From positions 55,561,369-55,625,368 of the forward strand of contig OX442314.1 in NCBI GenBank assembly GCA_949358305.1: DNA of 64,000 bases. The letters are read 5' to 3'. This DNA comes from Strigamia acuminata. Its lineage: Eukaryota > Arthropoda > Chilopoda > Geophilomorpha > Linotaeniidae. Shown here one piece after another: positions 9,763 through 19,939 of the stretch. The position numbers were made by a program, and so were the translations under genes. Numbering within the stretch: the first letter of the stretch is position 1; each line of letters begins with the position of its first letter. Below the pieces are notes generated by a model. That model ran no database searches. It saw only the letters and a program-made list of their open reading frames with translations, and was not told where the DNA came from.

Positions 9763-11763
9763 ATGCAGAAATCACCTTACGTGGAGCCAACGGTTGGAAA
9801 ATGCCCGATGTTGGGCATAAACAATTATGAATCATGGCGTCGTGCGATGTGCATGCTTCTAAAGTCCGAAGGGCTTTGGAGGCATGTAACGGAAGAAAAG
9901 GAAGCCGAGTATTTGTTGACATTAACCCCGAAAGAGACGGAAAAGTACATGATGAAGAAGGATAAGGCTTTAGGGCACATATATTGTCATGTGAGCGAGG
10001 CAAAACGCTCGACGTTGGACAATGCCAACACTCCGAAACAGGCGTGGGACATCCTCACCAAGATTTTCGCTCCTAGTTCCCTGGCTCGTCAAGCAGCCAT
10101 GAGATGGCAATTTTTAGGCCTACACCTTCAGCCAAATGAAGACATGGTCGATTTTGTCAGTCGTGTCGATCTCCACGTACGCCAACTCAGGGACATGAAA
10201 GAGGAAGTATCGGATAAGCATCATGCTTACCAATACTTGAATCGACTGCCTCCGGAGTATGCTCAGGCCACATTTGCCATCTATAACTGGCCTGAAGCCA
10301 ACTTTACGCCGACGAAAGTGTCCGAACAGTTAGTTTCCGAATACCTTCGCCTTAAATCAGTGGGTCTACATAATGTTTCATCATCGGCTCACGCATCTGC
10401 CCAGAGTCAACAGCAATCTCGTCAAGGGTCACGTCCACGTCGTCCGTTATCGCAAGTCAGATGCTTCAACTGTCAAGAGATGGGCCACTACGCTAACAAG
10501 TGCCCATATCCTAAACGTGATGATCGAAATCAGCCGCCGGCAGCTTCGTTTCAACGTTCTCGCAGCAAAAGCAAGAAACGTGGCAAGAACTCGGCCCAAC
10601 AACCCGAGGACAATCGCCCGAGAGGAAGTTCTCATCCAGTCCGCAAGGCTGTATTTTTCGCCAGTGCACCGCAAATGGTTGAACGTCCAGTGGCTCACCT
10701 GATGCAATCCAACGAATGGATACTAGATTGCGGTGCCACAGATCATGTCTCCCATGTGCGATCGTGGTTTTCTGAATTTACAAACATCGTCCCATTTGAT
10801 ATAGAACTTGGTCAAGGAAAATCACAAGTGACCGGTAAAGGAACTATTCCATTACAAACACGTATGGACGGTGTTCATTGTGACGTGACATTGACTAATG
10901 TACTCTATGCGCCCAATTTTGAGGCCAACCTTATCTCAGTATCGAGAATTGATAAGACTCGACATCATATCCATGTCTTCAATGGCGAAATACATGTCTA
11001 TCAAACGAACATTACGGATGCTATTTTGAGAGCGAAAGAAAAAGGAGGACTTTACTATGTGGACGGGTTGTGCACTAATCCGACAGTTGCTACTATGACT
11101 TCACCGATTATTCCACAATCCCCCGTACAAACTTTTGTCACAACGGAAGAGGACTTCGTGAAAATTCCGAAGCCGAAGAAACAGAAGTCACAGCAACAGT
11201 ACATTACGGATTTTAGGATTCAAATGCCACCATTACCTGCGACGGAGGCTCCGACGTTAATTCCGGTTGCCACCAATCCAGTCCCACAATCCTTGCCTGT
11301 CCTCAATAACTCTCCAACCCCATCCTATGCTGATGTCATCCAATACATCCCAAGTAGTCCTTTGCCTATTACACCTCCTCCTGTTGTCCAATCCGCTAGC
11401 AACTCTTCTCCATCACAAAAGAAGATTATTGCTAATCCTGCCCAATTACCAAAGAAAGTCCATGCCAATCCCGCTTCTGTCAAGGATGCAACCGGTTTAT
11501 GGCATAGTCGCCTTGGACATCTCCATACTAACGCGATGCGGTTATTAGCCAATAATGACCATGTTTACGGACTTGAACCGGCGGAAGTGTCGCAGGAATT
11601 AGCGTGCAATGACTGCCGTATTGCGAAGTCCACCAGGGCTTCCCATAAGCCGGATCCTCATCCTTCCACCAGCAAGCCCCTTGACCTCTTACACATGGAT
11701 GTCTGGGGGGCCGTATCCGGTTCCTTCATTTGGTGGCGCTCGTTTTGTTCTCACCGTCATTGA
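9763..11763 (+). pseudogene. Copia Gag-protease-integrase N-terminus (frameshifted)
   Basis: First half of the copia polyprotein, starting at the first good ATG (9763). Gag has a UBN2-like capsid region and a CCHC knuckle (C-F-N-C..H..C, near 10460). The protease active site is D-C-G-A (near 10729) where most copia elements have D-S/T-G-A. A GAG-pre-integrase HHCC zinc domain follows (L-W-H-S-R-L-G-H and C-N-D-C, 11500-11620). The frame breaks in the G6 run at 11705-11710, just after the first integrase Asp (H-M-D-V-W-G). One extra G explains it: dropping one G joins this frame to the next. It could be a real mutation or a homopolymer sequencing error. Confidence 0.9.
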
Positions 11764-14700
11764 CGATGCAACCAGATATACCTGGATCACCCCCTTAGCA
11801 CAAAAATCTCAAGTCTTCTCGTGCTTCAAAGAAATCGTCGCCAGAGTTGAGCGTGTCGCCAACACACGTGTCAAGGCCATACGCACGGATAGAGGCGGCG
11901 AATTCTTATCGAACGAATTTCAACAATATTTAAAGGACAAAGGGATCCAGGGTCAGCGAACAAATCCTTCGAGCCCCCAGATGAATGGTACAGCTGAGAG
12001 AATCAACCGGACAATGGCTGACCACATTAGGGCTGTACAAGAAGAGACAAAACTTCCAGCCGCTCTATGGGCAGAGATCGCTGTCAACTTTGCCTATATC
12101 AAAAATCGAAGTCCACATTCCCGTCTGAATAATCAAGTGCCATATATTCTTTGGCGACAGCGTGCCCTCTCCTTGCGTCATCTGAGAAAAATTGGATCTA
12201 AGTGCTGGGTGCACTTCACTGCACCGGGACGCAGGAAACTCGACCCAAGAGCCTGGGAGGGATTTCTCGTGGGTTACGCCACTGGTACACGTGGTTACCG
12301 TGTCTGGAACCCTGTGGACAATAGCGTAACGGAATCAATTCACGTACGCATTGATGAGCACCAGTCTTACAAAAAGACATTAAGGAGCCAAAATGGCAAT
12401 CGCTTCCCTATTTTCGAGGAACCCGATGTTGGTCAACAACCTCGAGTCACTTTTGACGACAGTGTCCAATATCTGGACTGGCCCAAGAATGATTCTGATG
12501 AAGACTCATCGAATGCATCGGACGATGATAATAACGACGATGATGATGATGATGAGAATGGAGATGGAAATGTTTCTAGATCAATTTCTATCCCACTAGT
12601 ACACCTTTCGCCACTTGGGACTCCCGAACGTCAATTACTAGAGGCATGTGCACTAGCATTGCCAGGTTCTGCAACATTGGGCCATTCAGCAACGTACCCA
12701 ACTTTTTTTCAAGAAGAACAGGACACTGACGAGGACATCGATCAACTCGATGATGATGCTATTCAATCGTTCGCAGCCGTATCACAACAATTTGACTCCC
12801 CAAATATTTCCTCTGTTCCTGCCAGTTCTCCTGAAATTTCACCACCTGGCTCATCGAATCGCTTCATTACATTACGTCGGAGACAAGGTGGAAGCGTCCA
12901 TCAGCACACGGTGCCCGTATTTGATCAAGGAGCAATGTCACCATTGCCAACTGGTTCAACGTCGGTTCCGGCTCAAGGGAACAAAACCTCTTTCATGTGG
13001 CGCTATATGGGTGGAGATACAGTCTTCAGTAGATGGGTTCGTGAAGAACACTTAAGGAAAGATCAGCGACCAGGATCGATTGATGCGGATGTCTATTATT
13101 TTCCCCAACCTGGCCTGCGACTTCGATCACGTAACGAAATTCAGGCATACTGTACCGTGAACGATCTCCCTTATGATCCTGAATTATTCTTCTTCGGCGT
13201 TATGGAACATTCGTTACCGTTGATTCCTCCGGCCCGTCATGCAGCTCATCTTTGCCGCACGGAGCCATCATCCTATTCTGATATACCGACATTCCCAGAT
13301 GCCCCGAAATGGCGCGAAGCCGTTAATGAAGAATTGGACATTTTCAAAGAGAGGCAGATTTATCAAGAAGTTCCGAGGCCGCCCAACACTACAGTCTTAG
13401 GCTGTAAATGGATCTTCAAGCTGAAAACGGATCTAAGCGGCGAAATAACTCGTTATCGTGCCCGGCTTGTCGCGCAAGGCTTCCGCCAAACCATCGGGGT
13501 AGATTACGACGAGGTCTTTAGCCCAGTCGTGAACTTTGTTTTAATCCGGCTATTCTTCTGTCTTCTGGTCGTCCTCAGAGGATGGAAGGATGCTCACCTC
13601 GACGTCAAAAGTGCATACCTGTATGGGGACCTGAAGCACAAGGTGTACATGCGCATCCCCGCAGGTGCAACTTGTTCGAATCCCGGAAACGTCTGGCTGC
13701 TTGTTAAATCCCTCTACGGACTTCACCAATCAGGGAGGGAGTGGTACGAAAAGTTGGATGGAACGCTTCGAGCCCTCGGTTTTCGGAAGATGCCCGCGTG
13801 CAATTGTGTGTACATTTACGGCAATTGCGCCGTCATGTTAGTTTACGTGGACGACATCGTTCTCTTTTACGCTTCCGACACCGTGTTGACCCGGATTATC
13901 CGACTTATTTCGTCCAAATTCGACATCGTTAATCTTGGTCCCATCACGAGATTATTGGGAGTCGAATTCATTCGCGATGCCGGCCGAACTTTCATCACAC
14001 AGCGTGGCTACATCACAAAGCTCGTTAAGAAGTTCGAAGTTTCCATCAACCGTCTCGTAAAAGTTCCCGTCACACCTGGGACGACACTCGTGAAGGGGTC
14101 AACCGAGAATCTACCGGATTTTCCTTACCGATCCCTAATCGGTTCGCTTCTATTCCTCGCATCGAGAACACGCCCCGATATCTTATTTTCGGTTATTTCG
14201 CTGAGCCAGTTCAATACATGTTACGACAAAACGCACATCCGAGCCCTCACACAAGTTCTCCAGTACGTGGCTAACACCGTCGACTATCGAATCGAACTTT
14301 CCAACTGCAATTCAAGTCAACTGTGGGCTTTTACGGATGCGTCGTGGGCAAGCGATCAAGCAACGTCTTTGAGTTTCGGTGGCTATATCAACTTTATCGG
14401 AAATGTGCCTATTGGCTGGTCGTGCCGAAAACAGTCAACGGTCGCATGTTCTACTATGGAGGCGGAATTTCTCTCTCTAGTGGAATGTGTTAAAGAATCC
14501 TTCTGGCTCGACCACATTTACTCCGAATTTCCAGTTCTCAACCGACAATCCCGACCAATGATTTATTCCGACGCTCTCTCGGCTATCCAGTTTACTGAAA
14601 ATGACGTGGAAAATTCCAAGACCAAACATATCCGCGTCAAATATCATTGGCTGCGAGAGTGGTATAAGGCGGGATGTTTCGACCTTCATAAAGTATCCGG

Positions 14701-14785
14701 TGAACAGAACATTGCGGACATTTTCACCAAATGGCTCGGTTCCGAACGTTTGAAGTCCTTAATCGACAAGATCTTCCGGCACTGA
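11711..14785 (+). pseudogene. Copia integrase-RT-RNase H (downstream of frameshift)
   Basis: Second half of the copia polyprotein in the +1 frame; the frame is open from 11609 but is homologous only after the G run. The integrase core supplies D (T-D-R-G-G-E-F) and E (N-G-T-A-E-R). An acidic linker follows, then RT with A-R-L-V-A-Q-G-F, S-P-V-V and the catalytic Y-V-D-D (near 13845), then RNase H with T-D-A-S-W-A, M-E-A-E and the C-terminal D-I-F-T-K. No internal stop. Apart from the single frameshift the element is complete, so it was mobile very recently. Confidence 0.9.
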
Positions 14786-14993
14786 TTTCACCGTGACTTT
14801 ATTGTGACTTTCTTTATTTCTTATTCCCAATTGTGAGGATCATCGAGTTCCAGTGGGAATATTCGGGCTTATGTAGCGTTCTTCAATTATAGTACCCGGC
14901 TCGATGATTCGACTTTATTATTTCTGTTTATTTTATCCGATATACACTGTAATTCCAGTATCTGTACATGATTTCCCCGATTCTATTTCCATC

Positions 14994-15005
14994 GAAAGGG
15001 GGAAT
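14994..15005 (+). other. Copia polypurine tract
   Basis: AAAGGGGGAA lies immediately before the 3' LTR, in the usual place for plus-strand priming. Confidence 0.75.
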
Positions 15006-15547
15006 TGTTGGTTTTTGAGAAACCCAAATGTTTTATGTCGATGTGATATAGAATCACATTTTGATTGTTTAGTTTAATTATCTCGATGTATTAATTCACA
15101 TGTTTATTTACTTTGGTATTATGTTTGCTTTATGCATTTAGGCATGAAGCATCATGCATTCCCTAGCTATATTTTTATGTTATCACATGTTTTATTTTTA
15201 TGTAATGCATAATTCCGACACAAGGTGTCGTTGCTTATGTTTTTCCCATCCAAGATGGCCGCGCACAGCGATGTGTGCTCTCCTATTGATTTTCCCTTTG
15301 AAAAGGATCCCATATGTAAGCTTTTTCTTGTTTATATTAAATGCCTATTATTTTAGAGTCTTTGGTATTGTTTTACAGCACCTTCTGTGCTATTTAAGCG
15401 CAGATAAGCGGCATTTTGCCGCGCGCTTTGTTTGGAATCGGTCACGTCGCTTTTACGTTCGTGTCAGAGACACGACGCCGCCATTTTCGCTTCCACACAC
15501 TCGGTTTATACCGAATTTGCGCCGCTCGCCTCTGCTACTAACGTTCA
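15006..15547 (+). repeat. 3' LTR of copia element (542 bp)
   Basis: Same length as the 5' LTR, with one noted substitution. Followed by the target duplication and then the rest of the gypsy LTR. Confidence 0.94.
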
Positions 15548-15552
15548 ATATA

Positions 15553-15673
15553 CTGAGTGTATTTTAAAGGCATAAAGCCTGGTGAATAAATTAACTGGGT
15601 ATTTGCATAATTAATCACAGGTAAAGTATTACACGTTAGCGCTATTTAAACCTATACAAAGTAGGACGCGACA
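15553..15673 (+). repeat. 5' LTR of gypsy copy 2, part B (after copia)
   Basis: Remaining end of the gypsy LTR with the AATAAA region and terminal CGACA. It lacks 29 bp present in the 3' LTR (junction at about 15597). Confidence 0.9.
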
Positions 15674-15675
15674 CG

Positions 15676-15693
15676 TGGGGGCCTGTCCGGGAT
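15676..15693 (+). other. Primer binding site, tRNA-Pro type, gypsy copy 2
   Basis: TGGGGGCCTGTCCGGGAT, two bases after the LTR. It differs from the complement of metazoan tRNA-Pro at two positions by my recollection; tRNA-Pro is also the primer of murine leukaemia viruses. Confidence 0.72.
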
Positions 15694-15767
15694 TTAGAAA
15701 TAAATCTCAAATCTGAACTTGTGATCTCTCAATAAGATAACCCAAATCGTAGAATTACCGAAAGAAA

Positions 15768-18700
15768 ATGTCAGACAAAGATGAACAATCCGCGTCTGAA
15801 ACCGAGCAGAGAATGCCCGAGAAGGGAAAAAGGACCTCCGACTACCACCTAAGGTCGGATGGTCCCGTCCCTGAAATGTCCGCAAAGGCGAAAGCCCGAG
15901 CGAACAAAAGGAGAGCGAAGGCGCAGAAAGAGGAGCAAGCTGCATCGCTCGCGGCCCTAGAAGGGCCAGAGCGAGAGCGGGTTCCCTTGAATATGCAAAC
16001 CTTCGAAGATACCGATACGGAAGCCCCAGAAAATCGAGAAGAAATTCACGACATATCACCGGGACGAGTATCGATATTAATGGCCGAGGAGACGCATGAA
16101 ACTCCAACGAAAACGGCCACGGTCGGCACGAACCCATCGCCACCAACGGCTCAGACGTCCGTAAAGCAAACCCCACGGAAAAACGACGGCGGGACCCCGA
16201 TAACCCCCCGAGTTACGGCGAGTCCTGCAGTTGTTTCCTTCGAAGTATCTCACCTAATTCGGTTGACGCAGCAAGCTGCCCAACTGAAAGCGATGATAGA
16301 CATTCCAGTAGGGACGTCAGTCTGGGAATCGATTACTCTGCTCACTGACGCTATCTGTGCGGCACAAGCCCCGACGCCGGTCGCAAGACCAGCAGCGGAG
16401 ACGCCCATGCCCCAGATAACGCCCAGTGACACCGGAGGTTTCGTACCAGACCCCAACAAAGCCCTTCACGAATCCAGAGAGAAAGCCCGCGAAGAAGCCA
16501 GACAAGAGGCAATTAGTCGCCAACGAAGGCTGAGCGCAGAAAGACGAGAACTCTGGAAAGAAGAGGAAGAAAGGGAACAGCGTGAAGAAAGGACCACCGA
16601 GAGAACAGAGAAACTGGTCCAAAAAATGAGGGAAGAACGAGAAGCTAAAATTCGAAAAGAATGGAACGCCACAGTAGAAGGGCGGCATCGAGAAGCTCAA
16701 GAGTACGAGGACCAATTTCAAGCCCTCATAGCTCAAAGAAAAGCAGAAAAGCTACAAATGTTGCGAAAAGAAGCCATTCTACAACACCAGAAATGGGAAG
16801 AACAACATCGCGAGAGGCTGAGAGAAGAGGAAGCCAGAAAAGAAAAAGAACAGTTTCTGAAAGAGAAAGAAGAATGGGAACGGGACAGATGGACCGAAGA
16901 GTACAAAGCAAAGAAGCAAGCCATAATAGATGAGCAAAAAAGATGGGAAGCCGAAAACTGGGAAAAAGAAACAGAAAAGTTCCAAAAAGAGTACGAACAA
17001 GACGTTTCGGACAGGAAGAAAAAGGAAGGAAACCTGAAACGGAAATCAGAACCCCCCAGCGGCTCTGATACCGACACGGGAGAAGATAGAACAAAGCCAG
17101 CAAAAACGGCGAAAAGGGGGAAATCTCAAAAGAGAAACGAGTCGGTCCCAAAAACACAGCACCGTCACCCCTCAAAAAGATCCGAGACGGGAGCAGCCAT
17201 CGACGCGTTACTCGAAAAGAAAAACGCAAATAAAAACCGGGAACGCCCCGAAAGCGAGGAAAACAGATGGCATTCTTTTTACGAGAACAACGACGGAGAG
17301 GAGCCGCCGCCATCCAGAGGCTCGAAACAGAAGAAGGCTGGCGGAGAGACCCCACCGAGAGGGCCGAGGTTTCACCCCCAAGGAGATCCCTCCGAGCCCT
17401 CCGATTCGTCGGACGACGACAACCCGAGTCGACCATCTACAGGGAGGAGTCGAGAGGGCAGCGATGAGCACCGGTCGAACCGACCGAATGCTTCAAACCG
17501 CTCTTCCCGAAGCTCCAACCCTCGCTCAGAAGAAGGGAACTTTCAGGACTCATCTGGCCGCCATTACACGATGGCTGAGCTAGGCCGAGCCCTGCTGAAC
17601 TCTTTCAGAAGAGAAGGAATTGATCTAGGCCATCCAGGCGACGAGCATAACCGCGCAGGAGAAAGGGTTAAGCGCAAATATGGCGTACGCAACGAACCAA
17701 GCGGTGAAGCCACGGGTAACATCCGCTGGCAGCACTATATTCAAACGCAATTTGACGGTTCGTGGAAGGCCGGAGACCGCTTCCTGGACGAAGTAATGCG
17801 TATCAAGAAAGCGACAAAAGCCACCGTCGCCGACATGCTAACCCACGGTCTAGTGGAACTAACCACGGGATCAGCTCGAGAATGGTATCAGGGACTGAAA
17901 AACCCAACCTGGGACGATTTTCTCGTCCGTTTCGATCTCCGATACGGCGAGACTCCAGACGAGATCAGTAACAAACTACGTGGTCTACGACAAGCCCCAG
18001 GAGAAACATTAGCCGACTACGACGCCCGAGCGAAACTCCTGTTTGCAAGAGCGCCGTATGAAATAAACCCCGCTGGTTTTACGATGATCTTTTACGGAGG
18101 ATTATCGGCCCACTCGCAAAGAATTCTGCTAGACATGCGTGCACCCCGCACTGGCGATTACCAAGATGTCAGTAACTATCTTCTAACAAACACGTTAGAA
18201 ATAGAACAGCGGTATTACGCCACTCTGCCCCCGGAAGAAGCTGACGCGCACGAGAAACGGTTGCAGACGAGCGCCGAACGTCACAAGACCTCAGAGAAAT
18301 TAATGAGGCCAAGTGAATATTTGAGCGGCATAATGAGTCTCACCGAAGCATCCTTCGGACGAATGCTGACGCCGAAAGCAAGCAGTACTCTTCCAGCCAA
18401 CCCGATAGCTGCCCCAAAGAAAGCACCGGCAGCGACGGCGATGCAGGTGACCTCGACGGACTCCACCCAGATGGAGAAAGTCGAAGAGACAACACCTCTC
18501 GCCACGGCTAAAGAAGAGGAGCCAGCGTCAAGCGACGAGGAAGCCCTAAATGAGCACCTCGAAAACTTATCGACGGGATGCGACGATCAAGGACCCTATT
18601 TGCACCACGCGCACCGAGCCCTAGCAATCGCACAATTCAGAGCACACGTGCAGGCAACAAAAGCGAGAGGGGCATTGGGAGGAAAAAGACGATTCCCGAC

Positions 18701-18929
18701 GCCCTTCGTCCCGAAAAAACCGGGATTCACTCCCACAGGGGATAAAAGTAACATCAAATGTTACAGCTGCGGAGAATACGATCACTATTCCGACAAATGC
18801 GGCCACTACTCAGATAAATGTGAGAAAACCGTCAAAGAAAAGGACATCATGCAAACCATGATGAAAATGATGATGGAGTTAAATACTAATCTGGCAAAAA
18901 ACTCCCAAGCGCAGGCGTCGCCGAAATAA
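15768..18929 (+). CDS. gag: Gypsy copy 2 Gag polyprotein
   Basis: A 1053-residue Gag with the same layout as copies 1 and 3: charged N-terminus, long Glu/Arg-rich probable coiled coil, Ser/Pro-rich linker, capsid-like Gag domain (about 17740-18200) and a CCHC knuckle. It is seven residues longer because G-H-Y-S-D-K-C is tandemly duplicated right after the knuckle; the first copy completes the C-x2-C-x4-H-x4-C pattern with Asp in place of the Gly before the His. No stops or frameshifts. It ends 27 bases past the slippery heptamer. Confidence 0.93.
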   Translation: MSDKDEQSASETEQRMPEKGKRTSDYHLRSDGPVPEMSAKAKARANKRRAKAQKEEQAASLAALEGPERERVPLNMQTFEDTDTEAPENREEIHDISPGRVSILMAEETHETPTKTATVGTNPSPPTAQTSVKQTPRKNDGGTPITPRVTASPAVVSFEVSHLIRLTQQAAQLKAMIDIPVGTSVWESITLLTDAICAAQAPTPVARPAAETPMPQITPSDTGGFVPDPNKALHESREKAREEARQEAISRQRRLSAERRELWKEEEEREQREERTTERTEKLVQKMREEREAKIRKEWNATVEGRHREAQEYEDQFQALIAQRKAEKLQMLRKEAILQHQKWEEQHRERLREEEARKEKEQFLKEKEEWERDRWTEEYKAKKQAIIDEQKRWEAENWEKETEKFQKEYEQDVSDRKKKEGNLKRKSEPPSGSDTDTGEDRTKPAKTAKRGKSQKRNESVPKTQHRHPSKRSETGAAIDALLEKKNANKNRERPESEENRWHSFYENNDGEEPPPSRGSKQKKAGGETPPRGPRFHPQGDPSEPSDSSDDDNPSRPSTGRSREGSDEHRSNRPNASNRSSRSSNPRSEEGNFQDSSGRHYTMAELGRALLNSFRREGIDLGHPGDEHNRAGERVKRKYGVRNEPSGEATGNIRWQHYIQTQFDGSWKAGDRFLDEVMRIKKATKATVADMLTHGLVELTTGSAREWYQGLKNPTWDDFLVRFDLRYGETPDEISNKLRGLRQAPGETLADYDARAKLLFARAPYEINPAGFTMIFYGGLSAHSQRILLDMRAPRTGDYQDVSNYLLTNTLEIEQRYYATLPPEEADAHEKRLQTSAERHKTSEKLMRPSEYLSGIMSLTEASFGRMLTPKASSTLPANPIAAPKKAPAATAMQVTSTDSTQMEKVEETTPLATAKEEEPASSDEEALNEHLENLSTGCDDQGPYLHHAHRALAIAQFRAHVQATKARGALGGKRRFPTPFVPKKPGFTPTGDKSNIKCYSCGEYDHYSDKCGHYSDKCEKTVKEKDIMQTMMKMMMELNTNLAKNSQAQASPK

Positions 18930-18947
18930 ATTCAGCTTCGTCTGCGC
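18896..18947 (+). promoter_or_regulatory. -1 ribosomal frameshift signal, gypsy copy 2
   Basis: Slippery A AAA AAC (18896-18902) in the gag frame, 6-nt spacer, then a 9-bp stem: 18909-18917 (GCGCAGGCG) with 18939-18947 (CGTCTGCGC). After slipping, the pol frame is open from 18902 through the gag stop to the first pol ATG at 19028 and beyond. Confidence 0.82.
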
Positions 18948-19936
18948 CAGCCGCGGAAATTAAAAAGAAAAAATATCACATTGGACCCGCAGGTCATGCC
19001 TTAGCAGAAGCACAGATCAAAGATCGCATGCAGACCATTCCGAAGAAGGAAGAAAAAGTGACGCTGACGAGTATGCAAGTGAGAACGAAGCCGGACGTCG
19101 ACATGGATTGGACGGACCTTCCGTTCAATCTGGAGGTCGAACCTCAAAAGCTACGAGTATTTCACTGCAACGTCACGAAAACGCATTGTGAGACTCTGTG
19201 TATGCTGCCAGTGGAGATAGAAAACCAAAAATTGTTCGGTCTGCTGGATTCAGGAGCGGATCGTTCATTCATATCCGAAGATATAGTAAAGGACTTGGAT
19301 ATTGAAAAAAAAGTGGCACAAGTGAACGCGAACGTAGAATTACTCACCGCCAACGGCTACGTCAAGCCGAAGGGTGTAGTTCGCATCATGATCGACTGGA
19401 AAGGGGGGAACCTGTCCCATCCCTTCATAGTCTTGCCATCCCACGACAAAGTATTCCTCCTAGGGATGGATATCATGGCAAAACTGAAAATTCAGCCAAA
19501 CCCGATAACCCGTTCATGGAACTGGATAAGTCCCGAGGGAGAACAGCCAGTCCCAGTGGTTCCCCAGGAATTACTGGACGAAGCCAAGGACAAAGAGGAA
19601 TATGGACGAGGATTGCGAAAATTCGTCCAAGATTACGATTTCGCAGCCTTCACTCTGGAATTACAGAGGAGTAACGTCGTGGACACACTGGTCGAGGAGG
19701 CAGCGCTGCGTGTTAACGAGGCATCGCTACTAAGGCGAGTGCTTCGAAAACATGAAAGGATTCTGACCAAGACACCTGGTCGAACAACGGAAGCAGTCCA
19801 CGAGATAGTCTTAACCACAGACAAGCCGATTCGAGTGCCTTACAAGGGGATGAACCCCCAGAAAAGAGACATTGTGACGCAAATGTGCCAAAACATGCTC
19901 GACAAGGGCATAGTAACGCAAGCCCTGGGCGAATAA
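18902..19936 (+). pseudogene. pol: Gypsy copy 2 Pol, protease part up to nonsense codon
   Basis: N-terminal Pol reached by frameshift, with an intact aspartic protease (D-S-G-A-D-R-S-F near 19255). It stops at TAA 19934-19936, where copies 1 and 3 have TAC (Tyr): a single C-to-A change. The stop lies just before the RT core, so this copy can make Gag and protease but not RT or integrase unless the stop is read through. The rest of Pol continues in the same frame. Confidence 0.9.
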
Positions 19937-19939
19937 GCC

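Larger units (their letters stand above)
8189..15547 (+). mobile_element. Ty1/copia retrotransposon nested in gypsy LTR
   Basis: A 7359-bp element with two 542-bp LTRs (8189-8730, 15006-15547), a primer site matching initiator tRNA-Met, a one-kilobase leader, and gag-PR-IN-RT-RH in copia order. Left flank GTATA (8184-8188) and right flank ATATA (15548-15552) are a 5-bp target duplication with one mismatch, four bases exact. The uninterrupted sequence at the same point is seen in the gypsy 3' LTR near 27590. I find one difference between its LTRs (8549 A, 15366 G), so it is very young. Confidence 0.95.

Noticed and set aside
16726-17436. Long Phe/Leu/Ser-rich ORFs antisense to gag (also near 2681-3151 and 39104-39574)
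   Set aside because: They mirror the Glu/Lys/Arg-rich coiled coil on the other strand, have no recognisable domains and no start context. Composition artefacts.
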